DNA from: Cytophaga hutchinsonii ATCC 33406
Lineage (GTDB): Bacteria; Bacteroidota; Bacteroidia; Cytophagales; Cytophagaceae
NCBI RefSeq assembly: GCF_000014145.1
Contig: NC_008255.1
Coordinates: 3,364,001 to 3,428,000, forward strand
DNA length: 64,000 nucleotides
Direction of reading: 5' to 3'
Part shown: positions 8,337-15,891 of the stretch, piece by piece
How positions within the stretch are numbered: the stretch's first letter is position 1
Layout of the letters: each line of letters opens with the position of its first letter
Position numbers and translations under genes: made by a program
The notes under the pieces: model-generated
The model's input: only the letters and a program-made list of their open reading frames with translations
Told to the model about the DNA's origin: nothing
The model's database searches: none

Positions 8337-9407
8337 TTATGTTCCGATAGCCAAATTAAATTTAATTATTGCTTTAGTATCGATTTGGTGAGTGATGTTA
8401 ACTAAATAACAAAGCTTATCGCAAATTTCGCTTATTGGCATTTGGTGTTCTGAGTTCAAAGCAAATAATCCTGTAAAATATTGAAGAAATTTTTCATCTA
8501 CAATTCCATTTCGATGTGAATATAAGTGTCGAATCTGAAGAATTTTTTCAATTTCGTTTTGCTGTCCATTATCTATTGCATTCAATTCACTTATCTGTTT
8601 ATTATCCTTGATAAAACCCTTTACGCTACCTTTTTGTAGCTTACTCAATTTTTGCTTGGAGCAATATCTAACAAATTCTTGTATGTCTGAACAATTTAAA
8701 ACTTCTTCTATAGTTACAGTCTGACCAGACTTTAATGTTGAAGGATTAGCTAAAAATATTTCATATAAAAGGTCTGATAAAAAAGTCTCGAAATTATCAA
8801 CAAACGATGAAAATATTATTCTTGACAATATTTTCCCCTCTTGATTTATAGTTATTTGTGTTGGGTCATTTGGATACAACAAGATTCCTAAGTCATCAAC
8901 AATTTTAAGTATACTTTGATAATGCTCTAATAACTTTATTTTTGAATTCGTTGCATTAATTTTCAATGCTTCAATATTCAAATTAATTTCTTTAATTCTT
9001 GAATAACCATTTATTTTAAATAATATCTCAGGAGCATTAAGTAACTTTGTTGCAGCTCCAATTCGTTTGTAAATTTTATTTTCTAATAAAATCGTGGAGC
9101 TTGCTTTTTCAATCTTGATTACATAAAGTTTCTTGCCTTTATATGCTATGTATTGATAATAAACATTCGGTTGAGGTGATAATAAGTCTAATGCTTTATG
9201 AGTAATTGCGTTTGAATGAAAATCTTCACTTAGCCCATTTATTTCAAGATTGTCTGAAACACCAAGCACAATATAGCCCCCTTCAGAATTCGCAAATGAG
9301 CAGATTAGTTGAGCAATATTTTTTGAAGGAGGTAATACCGCCTGATATTCTAATATTTCACTTTCTGAAGTTCCAATTAGAGGAATTATTTCTCTTTCAA
9401 TATCCAT
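8337..9407 (-). CDS. AlbA_2 (Schlafen-type) domain fused to a C-terminal HEPN domain
   Basis: A 356-residue two-domain protein. Residues ~15-125 match the AlbA_2 domain: ESEILEYQAVLPPSKNIAQL, then SFANSEGGYIVLGVSDN, then YVIKIEKASSTI and KIYKRIG. The C-terminal region has IRHLYSHRNGIVDEKFL with R293 and H298, an R-x4-H HEPN motif close to the MAE_28990/RiboL-PSP-type pattern (RHxxxHRxG). AlbA_2 domains bind or cleave RNA and HEPN domains are RNases, so the protein is probably a nucleic-acid-targeting effector. Its ATG lies two bases past the stop of the GHKL ATPase gene, so the two are almost certainly translated together. The role in defence is inferred. Confidence 0.7.
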   Translation of the reverse strand: MDIEREIIPLIGTSESEILEYQAVLPPSKNIAQLICSFANSEGGYIVLGVSDNLEINGLSEDFHSNAITHKALDLLSPQPNVYYQYIAYKGKKLYVIKIEKASSTILLENKIYKRIGAATKLLNAPEILFKINGYSRIKEINLNIEALKINATNSKIKLLEHYQSILKIVDDLGILLYPNDPTQITINQEGKILSRIIFSSFVDNFETFLSDLLYEIFLANPSTLKSGQTVTIEEVLNCSDIQEFVRYCSKQKLSKLQKGSVKGFIKDNKQISELNAIDNGQQNEIEKILQIRHLYSHRNGIVDEKFLQYFTGLFALNSEHQMPISEICDKLCYLVNITHQIDTKAIIKFNLAIGT

Positions 9408-9409
9408 AT

Positions 9410-11995
9410 TTAAACTGGTATTTTATTAATCCCTGTATTTTTAAGAATTTTTCCCAATGTTAAATGTCTAGGTACTTCAATTCCGTTATCAATCCAAAGT
9501 TCAGCATTCGCATAGTCTAAAGTATCTTTTTCAGAGCTATAATAAACAATTACCTTTCCATTATCAGAAGGTCTAATTACTATATGGATTAATAAACCAT
9601 CCTTTTTAATACCCCCAAGTACAGTATTAGCTAATACTTCTAATTCACTACAGTCATAGTCGGGTAAAGTTTGTAAATGGTCAATAATGTTATCCTTGGC
9701 TCTTGAAATAAGTTTTTGAACAGATAGGAACATGTCTACATTAGGAGTGGAAGTATGAGTAAACATTAGGGATAAATTTTTATCCTTTAAGGCTACTTCT
9801 AACTCTTCAATTGAAGTCACTCCAAGACCTATTAAATCATCTTCTGTGATTTCAGACTTTATATCAATCACATTTCTTTCCTGAGCCAATAACAACATCC
9901 TTTTTAATTCTGAAATATCATTAACATTAAATTGCGTTAGTAAATTTGAGAGTTCTTCTGCTTTTTCGATATTTTTGAGCAATTGAGGATTGGAATCTAT
10001 TGCCTGAGCTACTTTTGAAAGTTGAGCCAAATCAGTCTTACTTCTCATTACTTTATACAAACTATCTTTATCTTCAATAGTATTCATAAATAATTCTGCT
10101 CTTCTTCTATATAATTCTGAAAAATGTTCTTTCCCCACCTCTTTATTATTTTCAAACCATTCCGAAAGAAGACTTATGGCTTTGACAAAATTATCTTCGA
10201 CAATATTTGAACTTTTAATTTTGTCATTTAACTTTTCAGTAATTCTTAACGCAATATTCTTTTTGGTTTTAGGAACATAATTTCCAAAAAGCACTTTTTT
10301 ACTTAATAGTTCATCCATCCAATCTTCTCCAAGTAGTTTTAAAATATTTATTAAGGTTGAGTCTTCTATTTCATCAATATATAAATCGGATTTCTTTTTG
10401 AATATTCCTTTTTGATTTGGAGTTATAAGATGCTTTTCAAATAAAATTTGATTACTTTCTTCAGCTAGAAGAAAGTCAGAAAAAGAATTTAACCAATTAT
10501 ATGTGTCCTTATTTTCAAGTCTAAGTGTTTCACTTAACTTAGCAATATTTTCTTGCGTTGCAACTGTTGAAGCGAGCACAACATATGTAAGCTTATTCCA
10601 TTCTTCCCAAGATGATTCAGACCAATAAATTGAATGACTTTTCTTAGGAACTAAGTTAGGGAATAAGTCATAAGTAAATTTCCATATTTCTGTTTGAACT
10701 TTTTCAGAATAGGATTTAGCAGGAAACCATATTTTTTTTAGAGGCATCTTCTCCAAATTTTCGTCTTCAAGCTCAATCAATCTAGCTTCTATAAGAGATT
10801 CTCTCAAAGGTTTTTGAATACTCTGTTTGTACCAGTATTCATCAAAATATTTTTCATTCGTATATGGAATCCTAGTTTCAACAATGTTAAATAAATCAAA
10901 AAAGGGTTTATGTGAAACTTCGTTTAAAAGTATTTTAAATAATTCAATCGCAGACTCAAATATTTCTCTATTTTCTTGAACTTCATCATCGTCAGTTCCT
11001 TTTAGCCATACACCATCCCTCTCAGTTTGGGGATTAAAATAAAAACTATTTATTACAACAGGAAAATGAAATTGCTCTGTCCCAATAAGCGGAAAATCGC
11101 AAAATATTTTAGGGATATCTTTTAAGCTTTTTATCCTAAAACCCTTTTCATTTTTTTCTATTTCGCACCCTATACAAACATCATTATCCGAAATGACTAA
11201 TAAATGAATCTCTGACTTTATGCCATTTAAGGTCTGAGAAATGACTTTAACATATTGACTTGATTCTTTTTGATTGTTTTCAAAAGTAATGTTTCTTGAT
11301 AAAGTATTATCTATTATATCGACTTGTTGGACTTTTGGAATAAATGACAAAACAAAAGGTATTAGTTTGATAAATTCTTCTACACCAACTCTTGCTATTC
11401 GCTTTTGTTCGATAGAATTAAGTTTATATAAAAAAGAAGTATTGAAATCATTAGCATTGTAATGCCCATTTATTAGTTTAGTTGAATTGTGAAATTCAGT
11501 CCATGCATTTTCAATTTTAGGAATTAATTGAGTTGTAGTTTTCCCTTCACGGTCTAAAGGAAATTCAAAACTATAAAAGTCTTTATTTTTAGTTTCTAAA
11601 ACGCCTTTAACTTGAATGATTCGTGATAAAAGATGAGTTGTTAGAAAACCTGTACCAAATCGTCCTGTTTTTTTTGATTGTTTGCCCTGTTCAATTTCTT
11701 TCGAAGTTATTTGATTTATTACTCCTCTAACATCTTGTTCTGTAAAATGAACTCCATTGTGTCTAAATTCTACGTTATCCTCATCAAGCTCAATTTGAAT
11801 AGAAACTTTTCTATGTTCTAAATCTGCGATACTGTCTTTAGCATTTTGTAAAAGTTCCCATGCCCAACGACCTTGATTATTTTCAACAGTTTTGTCCAAA
11901 TCATGCAGTCTCTTAATTATTTTTTCAGCAATTGAACGGTTTCCGTCTTCTTTTCTTCCATCTTCTATTGATTGAATCATAGTCATTAGTAGCAC
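9410..11995 (-). CDS. Large GHKL ATPase, sacsin/Hsp90-like
   Basis: An 861-residue protein with an N-terminal Bergerat ATP-binding fold: WAWELLQNAKDS gives the N box (Glu47, Asn51, Asp54), FRHNGVHF the lid-proximal motif, and KTGRFGTGFLTTHLL (residues ~109-123) the glycine-rich G2 box. The HNG form and the TGxFGTGFLT signature are typical of sacsin-type members rather than MutL or histidine kinases. Residues ~350-861 are mostly helical with no recognised enzyme domain. An alternative start is Met6. It is the upstream gene of a two-gene unit with the AlbA_2-HEPN gene and starts 51 bp after the recombinase stop. It likely acts as the ATP-driven sensor or switch that controls the effector; this is inference from context. 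Confidence 0.75.
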   Translation of the reverse strand: MLLMTMIQSIEDGRKEDGNRSIAEKIIKRLHDLDKTVENNQGRWAWELLQNAKDSIADLEHRKVSIQIELDEDNVEFRHNGVHFTEQDVRGVINQITSKEIEQGKQSKKTGRFGTGFLTTHLLSRIIQVKGVLETKNKDFYSFEFPLDREGKTTTQLIPKIENAWTEFHNSTKLINGHYNANDFNTSFLYKLNSIEQKRIARVGVEEFIKLIPFVLSFIPKVQQVDIIDNTLSRNITFENNQKESSQYVKVISQTLNGIKSEIHLLVISDNDVCIGCEIEKNEKGFRIKSLKDIPKIFCDFPLIGTEQFHFPVVINSFYFNPQTERDGVWLKGTDDDEVQENREIFESAIELFKILLNEVSHKPFFDLFNIVETRIPYTNEKYFDEYWYKQSIQKPLRESLIEARLIELEDENLEKMPLKKIWFPAKSYSEKVQTEIWKFTYDLFPNLVPKKSHSIYWSESSWEEWNKLTYVVLASTVATQENIAKLSETLRLENKDTYNWLNSFSDFLLAEESNQILFEKHLITPNQKGIFKKKSDLYIDEIEDSTLINILKLLGEDWMDELLSKKVLFGNYVPKTKKNIALRITEKLNDKIKSSNIVEDNFVKAISLLSEWFENNKEVGKEHFSELYRRRAELFMNTIEDKDSLYKVMRSKTDLAQLSKVAQAIDSNPQLLKNIEKAEELSNLLTQFNVNDISELKRMLLLAQERNVIDIKSEITEDDLIGLGVTSIEELEVALKDKNLSLMFTHTSTPNVDMFLSVQKLISRAKDNIIDHLQTLPDYDCSELEVLANTVLGGIKKDGLLIHIVIRPSDNGKVIVYYSSEKDTLDYANAELWIDNGIEVPRHLTLGKILKNTGINKIPV

Positions 11996-12046
11996 TTTTT
12001 AATTATCTATTGAATTAAATATACATAATAATATAATTTATCATTA

Positions 12047-13531
12047 TTAATAATTACCTGTAATAATAGCCTTCCTATGGACTAATTCAACCAAATTACT
12101 TCTGAATGCAGGATTTAAAGAAATATTGGACAACCCAATTTTATGGTTATTATTTACGATTGATGGTTTTTCTTTAAATATCGTGTTAAAAATTTGCTGT
12201 TTGTCCATATACTCAGCTACGTCCCAAAGTTTTTCAAAGTTGTTTAAATCTATTAAACAATCTTCAATGAACGTCTTTTTTTCAGGTAGTTCGGCAGTGA
12301 CAAAAACTAATTGTTTTTGCATGTCTTCCAACGACTGTGTATATTTTGCACTGAGTATTTCAAATTTATTTTCGTTTATTTTTTCAGCAAACTTGGCATC
12401 GAATAAATTAGTAAGTTGAGTCTCTTTGATACTTATTTCTCTTGCCAATTTATTTTTCTTCACAGTCATCTCTTGAAAAGTATTTTCAAATACAGCATCT
12501 AAAATTTCTTTAAATTCATCTTTAAAGACCTGATTAAACTCTACTACCGATAATAAATTAAGAAAAGCATTATTTGCCTTTTGAGCAGACGCAGTAAATG
12601 AGCACTTGTTGCATTTGTAATAAGCAGGTTGATTTTTTTTAGTTTTTTTTATATCACCAGTTAGTCTTCCATGTCCATTGGGACATTGAAGCAATGTTTT
12701 CAAAGGGAAAATATCTATAGTATCAGTTTCTTTTAACCTGGGCTTTGATTTAAATTCAAAAATACCTTGAAGCTTGTAAAAATCTTTTTCTGAAACAATA
12801 GGTTGATGTATGCCCTTTATAGGCTTATTATCATTTGTCTTCGATACAATTAGCCCTGCGTAAATAGGATTACGAAAAATTTCACCCCAACGATTTACGG
12901 GTTTAATTATTCCATATCGGCTCATAACTTTCATTATATGCATCATTGAATACCCATCCAAGAGCATCTTAAAAGCTTTTCGAAGTAATTCGCCATCTTC
13001 ATTTATGACAAGGTTCTTATCGCTATCTTTATTATAGCCAATAGGTGGAGTTGCAAAAGGATACTTCCCCATTAATATTCGGTTCCTAACTCCATCTCTG
13101 GCTCTCGAAGAACGTAATCTATTTTCAAATTGTGAACTACTCAATTTAAAATTCATAAAATGAATCCCCATATCATCATTCGAACTAATTTGTTCTTGCA
13201 CTGAGTAAAGAATAATATTTTTCTTATTCAGTTTCTCAATATCAGGAGCAGCTGATGCAAGATGACGTGAGAATCTGTCCATAGAATAAACAATGATTGC
13301 TTGAATGTTGTTACGTTTATCCATAGCATACCTAAGCATTTCATTGTATATTTTTCTATTTCCGTCTTTAGCACTTTCAGAAACACCTCCCATATATTTA
13401 ATATCATTGAAGCCAATTCTAAAAGCAAAGTCTTCGCAAGATTTCGTCTGGGTTTCGATTGAATAATTTGTCAAGAGTTGTTCCATGCTACTAACTCTTG
13501 TGTAAATGATACATTTCTTATTTTTCTGCAT
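12047..13531 (-). CDS. Large serine recombinase 1
   Basis: A 494-residue site-specific recombinase. The N-terminal resolvase domain shows YTRVSSMEQ with the expected catalytic Ser14, and SMDRFSR further on. A recombinase domain follows (GKYPFATPPIGY, NPIYAGL) and then a zinc ribbon formed by CPNGHGRLTG and CNKCS (the first Cys is followed by His rather than a second Cys, so zinc binding may be weakened). The C-terminal 150 residues are coiled-coil, as in phage-type large serine integrases. It probably integrates and excises a mobile element. It shares the region with a set of small genes (13.5-15.4 kb) on the same strand that looks like its accessory module. The overlap of 14 bp with the next upstream ORF suggests co-translation. 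Confidence 0.92.
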   Translation of the reverse strand: MQKNKKCIIYTRVSSMEQLLTNYSIETQTKSCEDFAFRIGFNDIKYMGGVSESAKDGNRKIYNEMLRYAMDKRNNIQAIIVYSMDRFSRHLASAAPDIEKLNKKNIILYSVQEQISSNDDMGIHFMNFKLSSSQFENRLRSSRARDGVRNRILMGKYPFATPPIGYNKDSDKNLVINEDGELLRKAFKMLLDGYSMMHIMKVMSRYGIIKPVNRWGEIFRNPIYAGLIVSKTNDNKPIKGIHQPIVSEKDFYKLQGIFEFKSKPRLKETDTIDIFPLKTLLQCPNGHGRLTGDIKKTKKNQPAYYKCNKCSFTASAQKANNAFLNLLSVVEFNQVFKDEFKEILDAVFENTFQEMTVKKNKLAREISIKETQLTNLFDAKFAEKINENKFEILSAKYTQSLEDMQKQLVFVTAELPEKKTFIEDCLIDLNNFEKLWDVAEYMDKQQIFNTIFKEKPSIVNNNHKIGLSNISLNPAFRSNLVELVHRKAIITGNY

Positions 13532-13706
13532 GCTGTTGTTTAAGTTTATATGTTATAAGAAGTTGCGCTAATACTTTTAGCGTTTGTTTATCTGAATCCG
13601 ATAAGAATAAATTATTGTTGTGCTTTCTGATTATGTCTGATGAAGCTGATGCGTGGTCAACTATTCTGAACATCAACATTAGTATTGATTTCTGGGTTAT
13701 TTCCAT
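13518..13706 (-). CDS. Small hypothetical protein upstream of recombinase 1
   Basis: A 62-residue ORF whose last codons overlap the recombinase start by 14 bp in a different frame, a typical translational coupling arrangement. The sequence is helical with a basic C terminus and no recognised domain. It could be a small regulator or directionality factor for the recombinase, but no HTH motif is evident. An ORF on the other strand covers part of it and is a less likely gene. Confidence 0.5.
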   Translation of the reverse strand: MEITQKSILMLMFRIVDHASASSDIIRKHNNNLFLSDSDKQTLKVLAQLLITYKLKQQHAEK

Positions 13707-13724
13707 TTTATTTATTTGTTTAAA

Positions 13725-14129
13725 TCAGTTCTTATTCAATATTTTTTTAATCTTTTCCTCTCGAATCATAGAGTGTATATCTCTTTGTATCTCTTCAGCT
13801 TTTAACCATATAGATGTGACATAGATTGCTACTCTATTAAACTTTATAGATTTTACAATTCCGAATTTACGTTTATTACCAAATTTACCTTTTCCGACAA
13901 ACTCCAAGATATCGCCTATTTTAATTTCGGATATGTTTAAATAAAATTGTGAATGAATATTTTCACATCTTTTAAAGTATGTCTTATAATATTGGCTACC
14001 ATTTGCATTTATGTATTTTGCAAACCAATCACAATATTCCCAATATTTACCGCACTGAGACGTGAATGGATATTTAGTCACAATACCATGTTCGATTTCA
14101 ATAAATGCTTTATCAAAGTCACTTTTCAT
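13725..14129 (-). CDS. Hypothetical protein of the recombinase 1 module
   Basis: A 134-residue protein, cysteine- and aromatic-rich in the first half (TSQCGKYWEYCDWFAKYINA) and with a small beta-barrel-like second half (IKIGDILEFVGKGKFGNKRKFGIV) that resembles a KOW/SH3-like nucleic-acid-binding strand set. It ends in a basic helix. No named family is recognised. It lies 18 bp before the next small gene on the same strand and probably belongs to the same transcript. Confidence 0.6.
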   Translation of the reverse strand: MKSDFDKAFIEIEHGIVTKYPFTSQCGKYWEYCDWFAKYINANGSQYYKTYFKRCENIHSQFYLNISEIKIGDILEFVGKGKFGNKRKFGIVKSIKFNRVAIYVTSIWLKAEEIQRDIHSMIREEKIKKILNKN

Positions 14130-14186
14130 AAATAATATATGTTCGGTAAGCCGTCCCCCTTTAAATTTTAAGCAATGATGTATCAG

Positions 14187-14258
14187 TCAATGGTCTTTGA
14201 ACCATTGAAATAGTTAAATAATTTTTTATTTGGAGTATCCTGTGGAGTTGCACCACAG
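14187..14258. promoter_or_regulatory. Two hairpins between small genes of the recombinase module
   Basis: TCAATGGT...ACCATTGA (8-bp stem, 14187-14208) and CTGTGG...CCACAG (6-bp stem, 14240-14258) occupy the 205-bp gap between the genes at 13725-14129 and 14335-14670. An A/T-rich run separates them. They may terminate the upstream operon or control the downstream genes; no clean T run follows on either strand. Confidence 0.4.
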
Positions 14259-14334
14259 AATAAAGAACTGTCAATACTCTTTATAGTTAAAAATTAGACT
14301 GATATTAATCAATCTTAATTATACGATTGGATAT

Positions 14335-14670
14335 TTATATCCGTAAAAATTGTGTAGGATGAGATAATTTATAATCAACTGAAATTGGTTTATAAACATC
14401 CTCACGATGCCCCCTATAGCCTTTTGTATAATCTTTCACTCTAGCATTAAACTGAATCTTATCTCCTAAGCTACATCCCAGTGTATTGTATCCTTTGGTT
14501 AAATTAATCCAAAGGTGGTCCGTCAGTTCATTGCCCTCTGCATCTTTAATATTTGTTAAAAGGACAGTTGGTAAATCGTTACCTTTATAAGCTTTCTTTG
14601 TACCATAACGAGAAACAGTTGCTACAACCGTTATACGTTCATTTTTTATTTTTTTTAACTTTTCTCTCAT
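14335..14670 (-). CDS. OB-fold-like single-strand nucleic-acid-binding protein
   Basis: A 111-residue beta-rich protein (ITVVATVSRYGTKK, PTVLLTNIKDAEGN, DHLWINLTKGY, GDKIQFNARVKDYTKGY) whose strand pattern and basic aromatic turns resemble OB-fold proteins carried by phages and integrative elements. The likely role is binding single-stranded DNA during transfer or replication of the element. Its start codon overlaps the stop of the gene upstream by four bases (ATGA), so they are co-translated. Family assignment is by pattern only. Confidence 0.55.
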   Translation of the reverse strand: MREKLKKIKNERITVVATVSRYGTKKAYKGNDLPTVLLTNIKDAEGNELTDHLWINLTKGYNTLGCSLGDKIQFNARVKDYTKGYRGHREDVYKPISVDYKLSHPTQFLRI

Positions 14671-15038
14671 TTATTCTTATCTCCTACTAACAAATATTCT
14701 TTATATCTACCATTTTCATTTTCAACCAAAATAGAGCCATTAAGCAAACTAAATTTATTTATACTTTTAATTGCTTTTTCATGTGTCTTTTCATCTGTCA
14801 ACTTTTTCTTATTTAACACATTTTGAACAGCCATAACTGCTGTCATCTCTTTATCAACGAGTATAAAATAACAATACTCATCTAGCCAATTTTCGCTTGC
14901 ATACTTAATTGCTTCATCTATCAACCCGACAAAAATATATCGAACCTGAACTTTGTCTTTCTTATTTAAGTAATATATTTCACAATGGTTATCAGAAATT
15001 ACGTTATTACGTAAACTTTTTTTTACTTGTGTATTCAT
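14667..15038 (-). CDS. Hypothetical protein of the recombinase 1 module
   Basis: A 123-residue protein of mixed alpha/beta type with no recognised motif. It overlaps both neighbours by four bases (ATGA at each junction), which places it firmly in a three-gene co-translated unit with the OB-fold protein and the 135-residue protein. A role in maintenance or transfer of the element is possible but not shown. Confidence 0.6.
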   Translation of the reverse strand: MNTQVKKSLRNNVISDNHCEIYYLNKKDKVQVRYIFVGLIDEAIKYASENWLDEYCYFILVDKEMTAVMAVQNVLNKKKLTDEKTHEKAIKSINKFSLLNGSILVENENGRYKEYLLVGDKNK

Positions 15039-15442
15039 ATCTTGTTCTGTTTTATATTGTATTCAGCTAAAAGTGTTTCAATTTTTTTCTTTCTGAAAAA
15101 ATGTGGTTGTTTTAATTTTAATATGGATAATATTTTCAATCTTAACTCATCAACTGAATTAATTGAAAGTTCTGTACACCCATATTCACAAACTGTCCAC
15201 TCATTATTTATTTTATTTATTGATAGTGTTACTTCAACAATTTTATCAGAACAAATTATAGAAAAATATCTCCTATAATTTGTTCTACATTCTACAACTT
15301 CATACTTGTCAGCATAAGTCAAAAAGAATTGCGTAAACGTCAACAAAATTTCTTTTTTCATATCTAATTCCATTTTGCTATACCCTTTCATTAATTTAAT
15401 TTGACTGATTTTGTGATTCCCAATATTTTTATTTTTTGACAT
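15035..15442 (-). CDS. Hypothetical protein, first gene of the small-gene operon
   Basis: A 135-residue protein with a basic N terminus, a central beta-rich part (YRRYFSIICSDKIVEVTLSI) and a basic, lysine-rich C terminus (PHFFRKKKIETLLAEYNIKQ). No family is recognised. Methionines at residues 18, 24 and 28 offer later starts. It is the first gene of the minus-strand unit and lies just downstream of the structured stretch at 15519-15671, which would be in its 5' leader. Confidence 0.6.
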   Translation of the reverse strand: MSKNKNIGNHKISQIKLMKGYSKMELDMKKEILLTFTQFFLTYADKYEVVECRTNYRRYFSIICSDKIVEVTLSINKINNEWTVCEYGCTELSINSVDELRLKILSILKLKQPHFFRKKKIETLLAEYNIKQNKI

Positions 15443-15518
15443 ACCAATTCTTTAAACTTTACATTATTTTTCCATTCCCCTTTCAGGTAGCTTTAAAATA
15501 AAACAAAGGTCATGCAGC

Positions 15519-15671
15519 CTATTACGAATTAAGGTAATAGTGGCAAAGATTGAGAACAGTTATAACGCTGCATAGTTAAGCTATGCACAATCGTTACCGA
15601 CCTTGTTAATTATAATTTGTAGCTTGTTTGAGCCCCACAGGCTCTATGAAGTCTCAGGGAGTTGAACCCCG
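15519..15671 (-). other. Structured non-coding leader with an orphan tRNA-like T-arm
   Basis: The 449-bp divergent gap (15443-15891) has no gene but holds four possible hairpins. Read on the minus strand they are: CGGGG-TTCAACT-CCCTG (15671-15655), which matches the tRNA T-arm pattern with a TTCRANY loop; GAGCC-TGTGG-GGCTC (15644-15630); GCATAG-CTTAA-CTATGC (15586-15570, written to show the stem); and CTATTAC...GTAATAG (15540-15519). No D-arm or anticodon arm fits upstream of the T-arm. It could be the 5' leader of the small-gene operon, a small RNA, or a remnant attachment site from a tRNA 3' end. Confidence 0.4.
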
Positions 15672-15891
15672 ATAAAAATACCGATTGACACACAAATGTA
15701 TATAAAAAAATTTTATTATGCAAATATATTGACATATCCTACTAATTTGTGTATTTTTTACAATAATATATATAACTGATAATCAAAATATTAAATAAAT
15801 AATTCACTAAAAAAATCTTTTTGCCTGTTTATAACATCTTAAATTTTAGGAATATATACAGTATCAAAATCAGTAATTTTACTAAATAACT

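Noticed and set aside
15655-15671. Possible complete tRNA or tmRNA
   Set aside because: Only a T-arm pattern fits; no D-arm, anticodon arm or acceptor stem could be drawn, so it is reported as an orphan T-arm only.
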